DNA from: Erythrobacter sp. SD-21
GTDB lineage: Bacteria > Pseudomonadota > Alphaproteobacteria > Sphingomonadales > Sphingomonadaceae
NCBI RefSeq assembly: GCF_000181515.1
Contig: NZ_ABCG01000003.1
Coordinates: forward strand, 300,894-364,893
Direction of reading: 5' to 3'
Length of the DNA: 64,000 bases
Shown: positions 54,230 through 63,804 of the stretch, one piece after another
Layout: each line of letters begins with the position of its first letter
Numbering within the stretch: position 1 is the stretch's first letter
Position numbers and translations under genes: made by a program
Notes under the pieces: generated by a model
Database searches by the model: none
The model's input: the letters and a program-made list of their open reading frames with translations, nothing else
What the model was told of the DNA's origin: nothing

Positions 54230-55111
54230 ATGATCCGTTTCGCGTCCATCGCTGCCATCGGCCTTGCCGCCAGTCTTGCCGCACCCGTTTGCGCCCAAGA
54301 TACCGAGGTCGACGAGCCGCTGCCGGCCGGGCCGCCGAAAACGGTGTTCGACGGCGATTTCCTCAGCCTCGGTGTGGGTGTGGGATACAACGCCAGCTAT
54401 TCCGGCAGCGACGACTACAATGTAAACATCCTGCCGATCGTCCAGGCGTCGGTCGCCGGGATCAAGGTCAACCCGCGCCCGGCAGGGATCGCGCTCGACC
54501 TGGTCCCCGATCCCGACGAAGGCATCGCCTTTTCCGCCGGACCGATGGTGCGCCTGCGCAGCGACCGGGTGGATGCGGAGGATATCGATGACGAGGTCGT
54601 GGCTTCCTATGGCGAGCTCGACCGTGCGGTCGAGCTGGGCGCGAGCGTGGGTGTCAGCTTTCCGCAATTGCTCAACCCCTTCGACAGCCTGAGCGTGAAC
54701 GTCGATGCCGCCTGGGATGTCGCCGGGGCGCATGGCGGAATGTACTGGAGCCCCGGGGTAACCTATTTCACCCCACTAAGCCGCGCCACCGCCGCTTCGC
54801 TCACGCTCAGCACGACTTTCATCGACGACGATTTCGCCGACTATTACTACTCGGTGCCGACCATCAACACGCTCCTTCCCGACGAAGACGTGCTGCCCGG
54901 TTTTGAGGCCGAAGGCGGCATGCAGAGCTACGGCGTGAACCTCCTCCTCGCCCACGATCTCAGCGGCGACGTCACCGATGGCGGACTGTCGCTGGTCGCA
55001 ATCGGCGGGTGGTCGAAACTGGTCGGCGACGCAGCCGATACGCCGTTCACCAGCATCCGCGGCGATAACGACCAGTATTTCGTCGCGCTGGGGGTCGGCT
55101 ATACTTTCTAG
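54230..55111 (+). CDS. MipA/OmpV family outer-membrane protein
   Basis: A 293-residue beta-barrel protein: signal peptide to about residue 22 (SLAAPVCAQ), then amphipathic strands with alternating hydrophobic and aromatic residues and the typical start FLSLGVGVGYNASYSGSDDY near residue 45 and C-terminal Phe (GVGYTF) needed for barrel insertion. Members may act as scaffolds for murein enzymes (MipA) or as porins; which applies is unknown. The gene is divergent from crtY with a 113-base shared upstream region. Confidence 0.88.
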   Translation: MIRFASIAAIGLAASLAAPVCAQDTEVDEPLPAGPPKTVFDGDFLSLGVGVGYNASYSGSDDYNVNILPIVQASVAGIKVNPRPAGIALDLVPDPDEGIAFSAGPMVRLRSDRVDAEDIDDEVVASYGELDRAVELGASVGVSFPQLLNPFDSLSVNVDAAWDVAGAHGGMYWSPGVTYFTPLSRATAASLTLSTTFIDDDFADYYYSVPTINTLLPDEDVLPGFEAEGGMQSYGVNLLLAHDLSGDVTDGGLSLVAIGGWSKLVGDAADTPFTSIRGDNDQYFVALGVGYTF

Positions 55112-55168
55112 CGGATAAGACGGCGGGCGGACTTGGCAGCGGGACGACCCCGCCGCAGGTTCGCCGCC

Positions 55169-55762
55169 ATGAAAAACCGGTCGCTCAAGCCGCATCGCGC
55201 GGCGCTTGTCGCTTCGCTCATCCTCGTCGTCTTCACCCTGGCGATCCTCTTCGCCATGGACCGGCCGCCGATCTGCGAATGCGGCTACGTCAAGTTCTGG
55301 CACGGGGACATCAATTCTTCGGGCAACAGCCAGCACCTTGCCGACTGGTACACGCCCAGCCACATCATCCACGGCATGCTGTTCTATGCCCTGGGCTGGC
55401 TGCTGTTCGCAAAGCTGGGGATCGGCGGCAAGAAGGGCGCGAAGTGGGGCTTCACGCTTGCCATCGCGCTCGAGGCGGCGTGGGAAATCATCGAGAACAC
55501 GCCCATGGTGATCGACCGTTATCGCTCGGTCACGGTGAACTGGGGCTATTCGGGCGACAGCATCGTCAACTCGCTGGCCGACCTCGGCTGGATGAGCCTC
55601 GGCTTCTACCTTGCGCTCAAGCTGCCGGTGAAGGTCACGATTGCGCTTGCGATCATCATGGAGATCGTCGCCGCCATGGTCGTGCGCGACAACCTGACGC
55701 TCAACGTCATTATGCTGATCTGGCCGGTCGAGGCAATCGGCGAGTGGCAGGCGGCGGGCTGA
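55169..55762 (+). CDS. DUF2585 (UPF0314) membrane protein
   Basis: A 197-residue protein of the UPF0314/DUF2585 family with about four to five hydrophobic helices. The family signature ICECGYVKFWHGDINSSGN lies near residue 31 with YTPSHIIHGMLFY near residue 56, and EAAWEIIENTPMVIDRYR near residue 93. The function is unknown. ATG 55169 is preceded by a purine-rich site in a GC-rich leader. The stop is only four bases from the end of the convergent gene. Confidence 0.88.
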   Translation: MKNRSLKPHRAALVASLILVVFTLAILFAMDRPPICECGYVKFWHGDINSSGNSQHLADWYTPSHIIHGMLFYALGWLLFAKLGIGGKKGAKWGFTLAIALEAAWEIIENTPMVIDRYRSVTVNWGYSGDSIVNSLADLGWMSLGFYLALKLPVKVTIALAIIMEIVAAMVVRDNLTLNVIMLIWPVEAIGEWQAAG

Positions 55763-55766
55763 TACC

Positions 55767-56297
55767 TCATTCCTCGCGCCTACGCGCGGCCCATTCGGCC
55801 TTCTTGCGCTCGGCCCAGTCGACGCGCTCCTTGAGCTTGCCGCCATAGGGCGTTCCGACTGAAATCGGCAGCGCCTTGGTGGAGCCGATGTCGAGACCGT
55901 AGATCCGGTCGTCGTCGCCAAGATAGGCGCGGGCAGGCAAGCCGTCGCCGAGCCCGCTCTCGATCTTCCGGATGCTGCCGCGATCGACCGACATAAGCCA
56001 CTCGGAATGGCTGTTGGCGAAGAGGACGAAGGCAAGCGAATCATCTTCGTCCAGCGGTTTCAGCAAGCGCGCGGTGCCCTGCCGCTCGCGCCCGCCGGAG
56101 TAGGCCCTGCGGCGCTGGATGCGCAGCCAGCCGTGGTAGAGCCCGGCATAGACCAATACCCCTCCGAACAGGACGAAGATCACCTTCATCACCATCGGCA
56201 TGCTGTCGATATCGCGGATATAGCCGAAGCCAGCGGCAACGAGGCCGATCCCCACGACAATGGCAAGAATTGAACGCAAAAACCCGCCCTTTCGCAT
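55767..56297 (-). CDS. Hypothetical membrane protein, start codon inside a terminator-like loop
   Basis: A 176-residue protein with two predicted N-terminal transmembrane helices (residues 8-25 and 34-56) and a soluble C-terminal domain of about 115 residues rich in charge, with LAFVLFANSHSEWLMSVDRG near residue 88. I recognise no family. The ATG at 56297 lies in the loop of a perfect 11-base-pair hairpin (56281-56316) whose downstream side is T-rich, and no normal Shine-Dalgarno is seen; a TTG at codon 7 is an alternative start. It is 47 bases downstream of the S9 peptidase gene. Confidence 0.72.
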   Translation of the reverse strand: MRKGGFLRSILAIVVGIGLVAAGFGYIRDIDSMPMVMKVIFVLFGGVLVYAGLYHGWLRIQRRRAYSGGRERQGTARLLKPLDEDDSLAFVLFANSHSEWLMSVDRGSIRKIESGLGDGLPARAYLGDDDRIYGLDIGSTKALPISVGTPYGGKLKERVDWAERKKAEWAARRREE

Positions 56298-56316
56298 GGT
56301 AATGTAAGGGCGGGTT
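56281..56316 (-). terminator. Intrinsic-terminator-like hairpin overlapping the next gene's start
   Basis: Read on the minus strand, AACCCGCCCTT pairs perfectly over 11 bases with AAGGGCGGGTT around a 14-base loop, followed by TTT (a five-T run including the stem end). It is 28 bases after the S9 peptidase stop and so fits an intrinsic terminator of that gene. Its loop contains the ATG and its 3' arm the first codons of the following membrane protein gene. Confidence 0.7.
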
Positions 56317-56344
56317 TAGCAGGTTGGGGCGCTTTGGCGCGGTG

Positions 56345-58402
56345 TCAGTCGTCCTTCTTTGCCGCGCCGGTCGTGCCCTCGGGCAGTTCGGGGCGGCTGT
56401 CGGGCAGCGCTGCGTCGCGGTCGCCGGTTTTCAGGTAGGTGTCGAACCAGCGCATCATGCGCAGATTGTAGTCATAGCGCGCCGCGGCCTTGCGGTTGCC
56501 GTGGCCTTCGCCCGGATAGAGCACGAGGCGGACCGGCACATCGGGCTTGCGCACTTTCATCGAGCGGTAAAGCTCGTAGCTCTGGCTCGGCGCAACGCGG
56601 GTGTCCTCCGCGCCGTGCAGGATGAGCAGCGGCGTGTCGGCTTTGTCGACATGGTAGATCGGCGAGACTTCGAGCATCGCCTGCCAGTCGTCCCACGGCC
56701 ATTTGCCCGAGTGGACGTTGTACATTTCGTAAGGGATATCGGTCGTGCCGAACTTCGAGATCTGGTTCGAGATGCCAACGAACATCACGCCCGCGGCGAA
56801 CTCGTCCGACAGCGCGGTGGAGGACCATGCGGTGGCATAGCCGCCATAGGAACCGCCGGTCACGCCGGTGCGATCGGGATCGGCAATCCCGGCTTCTACC
56901 AGCGCACGCTTGGCGTCGACCAGATCGGTGAATTCCGGATCGGTGTAATTGCCCGTGTGCTGCTTGGAGAAGGCGGTGCCATAGCCGGTCGACCCGCGAT
57001 AGTTCGGCAGGAATACGGCATAGCCCTGGCCTGCCGCGACATGGCCAGGCTTCGAATAGGCGGTCTGCCAGCCATTGCTGTCATGCGCCTCGGGACCGCC
57101 GTGGACGTTGAGGATCAACGGAGCGCCGCCGCGCGGGGCTCCGCCGACCGGCTCGATCAGCACGCCTTCGACTTCCTGCCCGTCACGCGCGGTATAGCGG
57201 AAGGTGCGCTGCTTGCCGAAGTCGATGTCCGACAGCCACGGGTTGTGCTTCGTCCAGCGGGTGAACTTGCCCTTGTTCCAGACGAACAGCTCGGTCGGAT
57301 GGGTGGGGCTGTTGGCTTCGACGGCCAGCGTCTTGCCGCCCGCCTCGACGCTGGTGAGGATGAGCGCGCCTCCATCGTGTTCCTCGGCAACGGTCCCGTT
57401 GGCGTTGTAGATGCGCAGCGCAGACTGGGCGCCCTTGTGGATGACGACGGCAAGGCGGCCGTCGGCGAGCCATTCGGCATCAACCGCCGCTTCGGGCGCG
57501 CCCGCGTTGAGCGCGCGATAGCTGCCGCTTGCGACATCGACCAGGTGCAGCGTGGTGTCTGCCGGATCGTTCATGTCGACGCCCGCGATCATGGACAGCT
57601 GCTTTCCATCGGGCGAAATCTCGATGTCGCCCAGCTTGCCCGGAGTTTCGACAACACGCTGGACATTCCCGCTCGTCAAATCGATCACATGCGCCCGCTT
57701 GGAGGTGTATGCGTCGTCGATCTGCGGCGTCGGGGCGCTCTCGACCACGGCGGTCTTGCCGCCCGGGGCGACCTTGAAGCCGCTGACATAGCCGGGAATG
57801 GTGACGGCCACCGGTTCCCCGTCCACTTCCGTGCCGGCGGCGGCGGAGAACAGGCGGTTGAGGCGCGCCTCTTCCTCATAGACGATGGCGTTGAAGCCGG
57901 CCTTGGATTCCTTTTCGCGGGCCTCGTCCTTCTCTGCCGAGGCGAGCATCCAGATGCGCGAGCCGTCGGGTGCCCAGGCGAAGGAGCGCACATCGGCATC
58001 CTCGACCGCGGCGAGCTTGCGCTGCGCGCCGCCATCCACGGGGATGCCCCATACGGCGCGGTCTTCGTCTTCATCGGCCCACACGAAGCTCACCATGCGG
58101 CCATCGGGCGAGAAGGTGATGCCCGAGACGCTCATGTCCTCGGGCAGGAAGTCGCGCGCGTTCATCGGCGCGTAGGCCATCTTGAGCTGCTGCTCGGTGC
58201 TGCCGTTCTCCTCGCCATCGGTGATGTCCGGCAGGCTGGCCGTGGTGTAGGCGATGCGGCTGCCGTCGGGCGACACGGCGATGGTGCCTACGCTTTCCAG
58301 CTGGGCCACGTCTTCGGGCGTCATCGGGCGCGCCTGCGCGGTGGCGGCGATCGAGGCACCGGCCAGCAGGGTTGCAGCGATGGCGATGGGGCGAACAGTC
58401 AT
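56345..58402 (-). CDS. Exported S9 family prolyl oligopeptidase/acylaminoacyl-peptidase-type
   Basis: A 685-residue serine peptidase. A signal peptide (RPIAIAATLLAGASIAATAQA) suggests periplasmic location. The middle is a beta-propeller with repeated SPDG motifs (near residues 44, 97, 286) and the C-terminal alpha/beta hydrolase carries the nucleophile Ser in GGSYGGYATA near residue 517, the Asp in HGAEDTRVAP near residue 600 and the His in GEGHGNRK near residue 640. Such enzymes cleave short peptides, often after proline or from blocked N-termini. ATG 58402 excludes an upstream non-signal extension. Divergent with the amidohydrolase gene, with 124 bases between. Confidence 0.92.
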   Translation of the reverse strand: MTVRPIAIAATLLAGASIAATAQARPMTPEDVAQLESVGTIAVSPDGSRIAYTTASLPDITDGEENGSTEQQLKMAYAPMNARDFLPEDMSVSGITFSPDGRMVSFVWADEDEDRAVWGIPVDGGAQRKLAAVEDADVRSFAWAPDGSRIWMLASAEKDEAREKESKAGFNAIVYEEEARLNRLFSAAAGTEVDGEPVAVTIPGYVSGFKVAPGGKTAVVESAPTPQIDDAYTSKRAHVIDLTSGNVQRVVETPGKLGDIEISPDGKQLSMIAGVDMNDPADTTLHLVDVASGSYRALNAGAPEAAVDAEWLADGRLAVVIHKGAQSALRIYNANGTVAEEHDGGALILTSVEAGGKTLAVEANSPTHPTELFVWNKGKFTRWTKHNPWLSDIDFGKQRTFRYTARDGQEVEGVLIEPVGGAPRGGAPLILNVHGGPEAHDSNGWQTAYSKPGHVAAGQGYAVFLPNYRGSTGYGTAFSKQHTGNYTDPEFTDLVDAKRALVEAGIADPDRTGVTGGSYGGYATAWSSTALSDEFAAGVMFVGISNQISKFGTTDIPYEMYNVHSGKWPWDDWQAMLEVSPIYHVDKADTPLLILHGAEDTRVAPSQSYELYRSMKVRKPDVPVRLVLYPGEGHGNRKAAARYDYNLRMMRWFDTYLKTGDRDAALPDSRPELPEGTTGAAKKDD

Positions 58403-58526
58403 TTGCGATCCTCTCTCATGTGAATGCTTTGGGCGCACACATAGCGATGCGCGCCCAAAGGGCAAACCGGGGCTTGGCAGCGACCGGCAGAAGCGGCATC
58501 ACCGCGCCCGAAGAGGAGAGAACCCC

Positions 58527-59798
58527 ATGCGCATCTTGCCCGCTGCCCTTGCCGCCTGCCTGCTGTCCACCGCCGCCCCCGTGCTGGCGGAGACGCTGGT
58601 CATCCATGCCGATGGCGTGATCGCCGATGCCGACAGCGCGCCGCTGGGCCGCTCGACTGTGACGGTGACCGATGGCCGGATCGTCAGCATCGTCGACGGC
58701 TGGGCCGAGGTTCCCGAAGGAGCGCAGATGGTGCACCTCGAGGGCAAGACGCTGGTGCCGGGCCTGATCGACCTCCATGTCCATCTCACCGGCGATCCGG
58801 GCGGCGATTTCTGGCGCGGGGCGACCGAACCCGCCGAATGGGGCGTGGTGGTCGGTGCCAAGAACGCCGAGAAGACGCTGAAGGCCGGCTTCACCACCGT
58901 CCGCGAGGCGGGCAGCGCGCAGCATACCGCTTTCGCGCTCCGGCGCGGGACCGCGGAAGGCGTAATCCAGGGGCCGCGCATCGTCGCCGCCGGCCCGCCG
59001 CTCGCCATCGTCGGCGGACACGGCGATGTCTCGGGCTTCCTTCCCGAAGTGAACGAGATCCTTTCCAGCGGCTACAGCTGCACTGGCGCGGTCGAATGCG
59101 CTGAGAAGGCACGCCGCGCGAGCCAGAACGGGGCGGACACGATCAAGATCACCGCGACCGGCGGCGTGCTGAGCCAGCAGGGCCGCGGTCTCGAAGCGCA
59201 TTTCACCGATGCCGAGATGAAGAGCATTGCCGATACCGCGCATTCGCTCGGGCTCGACGTCATGGCGCATGCGCATGGCGCGCGCGGGATCGAGGCGGCG
59301 GCGCGCGCGGGCATCGATACCATCGAGCACGGCACCTATATCGACGAGGCCGCCGCAAAGGTCATGCGCGAGCGCGGCACCTATCTCATCCCCACGCTGA
59401 TGGCGTTCAAGGGCGTCACCGAAGGGCTCGGCAAGGGCATTTATACGCCGGTTGTTGAGGAGAAAATCCGCGCCGTTGCCGATACCGCGCAGGTGTTCAT
59501 GGGCAAGGCACATCGCTGGAAGGTGCCGATCGCTTTCGGTACCGATGCCGGGGTGTTCGACCATGGCCGCAACGCCGAGGAATTCGCGCTGATGGTGGGA
59601 CAGGGCATGAGCGACCGAGAAGCCTTCGCCAGCGCCACGACCGTTGCTGCAAAGGTGCTGCGGATGGAAAACGAGATCGGTCGCCTTGCGCCGGGCTATT
59701 CGGCGGATATCATCGCGGTCGAGGGCAATCCGCTCGAGGATGTCACCGTGCTGGAAGATGTCGACTGGGTAATGGTCCGCGGGCGGGTCGCCGACTGA
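58527..59798 (+). CDS. Exported amidohydrolase (imidazolonepropionase-like superfamily)
   Basis: A 423-residue metal-dependent hydrolase with a signal peptide to about residue 21 (CLLSTAAPVLA). Metal ligands are seen in GLIDLHVHL near residue 73, the probable bridging carboxylated Lys in TIKITATGG near residue 207, the His in MAHAHGARG near residue 246, HGTY near residue 267 and the Asp in AFGTDAGVFDHG near residue 333. Homologous exported amidohydrolases act as Xaa-Arg, Xaa-Lys or proline dipeptidases. Together with the divergent S9 peptidase and DUF885 genes it suggests periplasmic peptide breakdown. A strong GAGGAGAG site precedes the ATG. Confidence 0.9.
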   Translation: MRILPAALAACLLSTAAPVLAETLVIHADGVIADADSAPLGRSTVTVTDGRIVSIVDGWAEVPEGAQMVHLEGKTLVPGLIDLHVHLTGDPGGDFWRGATEPAEWGVVVGAKNAEKTLKAGFTTVREAGSAQHTAFALRRGTAEGVIQGPRIVAAGPPLAIVGGHGDVSGFLPEVNEILSSGYSCTGAVECAEKARRASQNGADTIKITATGGVLSQQGRGLEAHFTDAEMKSIADTAHSLGLDVMAHAHGARGIEAAARAGIDTIEHGTYIDEAAAKVMRERGTYLIPTLMAFKGVTEGLGKGIYTPVVEEKIRAVADTAQVFMGKAHRWKVPIAFGTDAGVFDHGRNAEEFALMVGQGMSDREAFASATTVAAKVLRMENEIGRLAPGYSADIIAVEGNPLEDVTVLEDVDWVMVRGRVAD

Positions 59799-59877
59799 GG
59801 GAACGTGCCGCGCAAAGGTTTTCCGCCGGTCGTTCGTCGAAGCCGGTCTGTCGCCGACGAAGCGCGCCTTGCCTTAT

Positions 59878-59904
59878 GGGGGCAGAGCGGTAAGCCCCTT
59901 TTTT
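59878..59904 (+). terminator. Intrinsic terminator after the amidohydrolase gene
   Basis: GGGGC at 59879-59883 pairs with GCCCC at 59894-59898 around AGAGCGGTAA and is followed by six T residues (59899-59904). It is 80 bases after the amidohydrolase stop, ahead of the DUF885 gene, so the latter probably has its own promoter. Confidence 0.75.
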
Positions 59905-59931
59905 CGGATGATATTCAACGGGAATTTTGAC

Positions 59932-61776
59932 ATGGTATTCGCTCGCTTCGCACTTCTCGGCGCCTCCGCGCTATCGCTGGCCGCCTGCGCCACCACGGGC
60001 GAGATGCGTGCCGAAGCGCCGGTGGACACCACCTCCGTAGCCACCGACGAGGCCGGTGATGCAGCTGCCGCCCACGAGCAACTCTTCGCGCTGTTCGCCG
60101 ATGCCGACGAACGCGATCTCGCGCTCAACCCGCTCAATGCCCTGTTCCGCGGCGACATGCGCTACGCCGACCGGCTGGGCGATTTCCTTACCGACGAATA
60201 CACCGAGGCCAGCCGCGCGGATGCGCAGCTCAATCTCGAGAAGCTCGAAGCCATCGATCGCAGCGCGCTCTCGCCGACCGACCAGCTCGCCTACGACGTG
60301 TTCAAATACGACCAGGAACGCGCGCTCAAGAGCCTTGCACCGGACCTTGTCGCAGTCACGCAGGTCCGCCCGGTGAATCATTTCGCCGGCTTCCATACCT
60401 TCTATCCGGGCTTCGCAAGCGGGCAGAGCGCCGCGCCCTTCAATACGGTTGAGGATTACCAGAACAACCTTTCGCGCCACGCCAATTACGTCGAGCTGAC
60501 CGACCGCGCCATTGCCCGGTTCCGCGAAGGCATGGACAGCGGCGTCCTGGAAACGAAGCTGACCATCGGCAATGTCGTCAGCCAGCTCGACACGCAGCTG
60601 GCGATGGATATCGAGGAATCGCCCTTCTGGATGCCGGTGACCAATTTTCCGGAGGATTTCTCCGCAGCTGACAAGGCGCGCCTGACCCGGGAATACCGCG
60701 TAGCCATCGAGGAAATCTACGCGGTCCACGCCCGCCTGCGCGACTTCCTGCGGGACGAGTATTACGCCGTGGCGCGCGACAGCGTGGGCCTTGCGCAGAT
60801 GAAGGGCGGACCGGCGCTCTACCAGCACCTGATCGAGGGCACGACCACCTTGCCCCTGAGCCCTGACTATCTCCATGATCTCGGCCTGTCCGAAGTGGCG
60901 CGGATCAAGCAGGGAATGGAGGATATCAAGGCCGAGGTCGGCTTCGAGGGCACGCTCAACGATTTTTTCGACTACGTCCGCACCGATCCGCAATTCAAGC
61001 CGAAAAGCCGCGAGGCGCTGACCCAGACCTACTACGACATCGGCAAGCAGGTCGACGAGAAGATCGACGACTATTTCTCTCTCGTTCCCAAGACCCCGCT
61101 GCTGATCAAACCCTATGAGGAGTACCGCGAGCAATTTTCGGCCGGCGGCTCCTACGAGAGCGGCGCGCCCGACGGTTCGCGGCCCGGCACGTTCTATTTC
61201 AACGCTTACGACCTGCCCAGCCGCCTGACGACGGGCAATGTCACGCTCTACCTCCACGAAGGGGCGCCGGGGCACCACTTCCAGATCAGCCTCGCGCGCG
61301 AGAACGAGGACCTGCCCAGCTTCATGCGCTTCGGCGGCAAGACCGCCTATGTGGAAGGGTGGGCGCTCTATGCCGAAACGCTCGGCTACGAGATGGGATT
61401 CTTCGAGGACCCGTGGAACCGCTACGGCACGCTGCAGGACGAACAGCTGCGCGCGATGCGGCTAGTGGTCGACACCGGCCTCCACGCCAAGGGCTGGAGC
61501 CGCGAGCAGGCGATCGCTTTCATGCTCCAGAACTCGGGCATGACCGAGACCGAGGTGGTTGCCGAGGTCGAGCGCTACATCGCCATTCCCAGCCAGGCGC
61601 TGGCCTACAAGGTGGGCGCGCTCAAGATCCAGGAACTGCGCAAGCGCGCCGAAGATACGCTGGGCGAGGATTTCGATATCCGCGCCTTCCACGCGCAGGT
61701 GCTCGACACGGGCGCGCTGCCGATGCCGGTGCTCGAAGCCAAGATCGACCGCTGGATCGCTGCCGGCGGCGGCTGA
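59932..61776 (+). CDS. DUF885 lipoprotein, probable metallopeptidase (first of two)
   Basis: A 614-residue DUF885-family protein with a lipoprotein signal MVFARFALLGASALSLAAC (Cys19). The zinc-peptidase-like motif LYLHEGAPGHHFQ lies near residue 440, followed by YVEGWALYAETLGYE near residue 473, the expected Glu ligand helix. The helical body is typical (NLEKLEAIDRSALSPTDQLA near 100). Members are regarded as putative carboxypeptidases of the outer envelope; peptidase activity is inferred. ATG 59932 gives the signal at the N-terminus; an upstream ATG at 59908 is less likely. The next gene is a paralogue. Confidence 0.9.
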   Translation: MVFARFALLGASALSLAACATTGEMRAEAPVDTTSVATDEAGDAAAAHEQLFALFADADERDLALNPLNALFRGDMRYADRLGDFLTDEYTEASRADAQLNLEKLEAIDRSALSPTDQLAYDVFKYDQERALKSLAPDLVAVTQVRPVNHFAGFHTFYPGFASGQSAAPFNTVEDYQNNLSRHANYVELTDRAIARFREGMDSGVLETKLTIGNVVSQLDTQLAMDIEESPFWMPVTNFPEDFSAADKARLTREYRVAIEEIYAVHARLRDFLRDEYYAVARDSVGLAQMKGGPALYQHLIEGTTTLPLSPDYLHDLGLSEVARIKQGMEDIKAEVGFEGTLNDFFDYVRTDPQFKPKSREALTQTYYDIGKQVDEKIDDYFSLVPKTPLLIKPYEEYREQFSAGGSYESGAPDGSRPGTFYFNAYDLPSRLTTGNVTLYLHEGAPGHHFQISLARENEDLPSFMRFGGKTAYVEGWALYAETLGYEMGFFEDPWNRYGTLQDEQLRAMRLVVDTGLHAKGWSREQAIAFMLQNSGMTETEVVAEVERYIAIPSQALAYKVGALKIQELRKRAEDTLGEDFDIRAFHAQVLDTGALPMPVLEAKIDRWIAAGGG

Positions 61777-61834
61777 ACACCGCTTGCCAAGAGAAATCAC
61801 GCCCGTGCACGCGGGCGCAACGGGGAGAGAAACC

Positions 61835-63610
61835 GTGAAAAACATGTTTGCCCAAGCCGCCCTGTCCGCACTCTTGGCCGGAGGGCTGGCGGCCTGTGCC
61901 AGCGTGCCTCCGGCCGAGGTGGCCAGCGCGCCCGAAGGCGATGAAGCGGCCCGGCTCGACGCGCTGCTCGAGCGTAGCGAAGCGGCCTATCTGGACCGTA
62001 ATCCTACTGCGGCTTTCTTCCGTTCGGACTTTTCCGATGCCGACCGGCTGGGCGATTTCTCCCCCGCCTATTACGTCAAGGAACGCGCCGCCGCCGAGGC
62101 CGACCTTGCCGCGCTTCGCAACATCGATCGCGACGCGCTGAGCGAGACCGACCGGATCGTCTACGACACGTTCGAATACACGATGGAGCGCCGCATCGCC
62201 GAAACCGATCCGGCGATCCTGCCCACCATCCTCGCCCAGCCGATCGATCATTTCCGCGGCTTCCATGTCTTCTACCCGAGGCTTTCGGCGCCGGGCGCGT
62301 TGATGCCCTTCGACACGGTCGAGGATTACGAAGACAATCTGTCGCGCCACCGGGAGGCGGCCAAGGGGATCGACGCGATGATCGCCCGCCTGCGCACCGG
62401 CGCGGCCCGAGGCATCACTCTGCCGCGCATGACGGTCGAGATCATGGTCGAGCAGTTCGACACGCAGCTGAACGCGCCCGACACCGCCAATCCCTATTAC
62501 GCGCCTCTCGGTGCCTTTCCCGACAGCTTCCCGGCCGAGGAGAAGGCCCGTCTGACGGACGAGTATCGCGATGTCGTGTCGGGCACTCTGTTCCCGGCCA
62601 TGAAGCGGATGCGCGAGTACCTCGCCACCAAATATATAGAGCAGGCGCGCGGCACGATTGCGGCCACGGCCAGTCCGGGCGGCGAGGCCTATTACCGCTA
62701 CCGCATACAGGAAATGACCACCCTGCCGCTGACGGCGGAGGAAATTCATCAGACCGGGCTTTCCGAAGTCGCGCGGATCAATGCGGCCATCGCCCAGGCC
62801 GATGCCGAACGCGGGAACCGCACCGCGCCCACCTACACTTCGAAAGCCGATCTGCAGAAGGCGTGGTACGAGGTCGGAGCCGAGGTCGATCCGCTGATGG
62901 ATCGCCTGTTCATCCATCAGCCGAAAACGCCGCTACGCATCGAGCCCTACGAGGAGTATCGCGAGAAGTTCAATCTCGCCGCCTCCTACTTCCCGGGCAA
63001 GGTCGACGGATCGCGACCGGGCACTTTCTATTTCAGCGGGTACAACGTCGCCGAACGCCAGCTCGGCACCTCGATCAACCTCTACATGCACGAAGGCAAT
63101 CCGGGGCACCACTTCCAGACCATGCTCGCCTTCGAGAACGAGGAACTGCCCGATTTCATGCGCTATGGCGGCTTCACCTCCTTTAGCGAAGGATGGGGCC
63201 TCTATGCGGAGAGCATGGGCTACGAGCTCGGCCTTTACGACGATCCGATCGACCGCCTCCAAGCGCTTCAGGGCGGCGAATTGCTGCGCGCGGTGCGGCT
63301 GGTGGTCGACACCGGCATGCACGCCAAGGGCTGGAGCCGCGAGAAGGCGCTCGAATACATGGTCGCCAACGGCCAGCCGCGCGATTTCGCCGAGAGCGAA
63401 ACGGCGCGCTATATCGTGATGCCGGGTCAGGCGCTGGCCTACAAGGTCGGCGAATTGAAGATCAAACAATTGCGCGCCAAGGCCGCAGCGGCGCTGGGCG
63501 AGGATTTCGATGTCCGCCGCTTCCACGACCAGGTCCTGAACACTGGCGATATCCCGCTGAGCGTGCTCGAGGCCAAAATCGACCGCTGGATCGCCCAGGG
63601 AGGAAAATAG
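61835..63610 (+). CDS. DUF885 lipoprotein, probable metallopeptidase (second of two)
   Basis: A 591-residue paralogue of the previous product with the same order of motifs: lipobox ...GGLAAC (Cys21), NIDRDALSETDRIVYDTFE near residue 96, YMHEGNPGHHFQTML near residue 416 and SFSEGWGLYAESMGYELGLY near residue 450. The GTG at 61835 is favoured because the GGGGAGAG ribosome site lies at the right distance; the internal ATG at 61844 is too far. The two genes are 58 bases apart and probably form one operon derived by duplication. Activity on peptides is inferred. Confidence 0.9.
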   Translation: MKNMFAQAALSALLAGGLAACASVPPAEVASAPEGDEAARLDALLERSEAAYLDRNPTAAFFRSDFSDADRLGDFSPAYYVKERAAAEADLAALRNIDRDALSETDRIVYDTFEYTMERRIAETDPAILPTILAQPIDHFRGFHVFYPRLSAPGALMPFDTVEDYEDNLSRHREAAKGIDAMIARLRTGAARGITLPRMTVEIMVEQFDTQLNAPDTANPYYAPLGAFPDSFPAEEKARLTDEYRDVVSGTLFPAMKRMREYLATKYIEQARGTIAATASPGGEAYYRYRIQEMTTLPLTAEEIHQTGLSEVARINAAIAQADAERGNRTAPTYTSKADLQKAWYEVGAEVDPLMDRLFIHQPKTPLRIEPYEEYREKFNLAASYFPGKVDGSRPGTFYFSGYNVAERQLGTSINLYMHEGNPGHHFQTMLAFENEELPDFMRYGGFTSFSEGWGLYAESMGYELGLYDDPIDRLQALQGGELLRAVRLVVDTGMHAKGWSREKALEYMVANGQPRDFAESETARYIVMPGQALAYKVGELKIKQLRAKAAAALGEDFDVRRFHDQVLNTGDIPLSVLEAKIDRWIAQGGK

Positions 63611-63804
63611 AACAGACTGCGGTCTATCGTCCCGTCGAAAGAATAGGACCGAAGGTGACGCTACGGAAATAAGGGGCTGGGGACGCGGAGTGTTGCGTTT
63701 GCGTCACATCTACGGCCTCGATAAGAGTCCCTGCGGGAACCCGTGGCGGCGATAGGGTGTTCTATCGGGCGGACACAGGGGAAAGATTTCATGGAGGATT
63801 ACCC

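Noticed and set aside
56324..58423. A 699-codon open frame opposite the S9 peptidase
   Set aside because: No signal, domain or ribosome site; the peptidase frame has propeller repeats and the catalytic triad.
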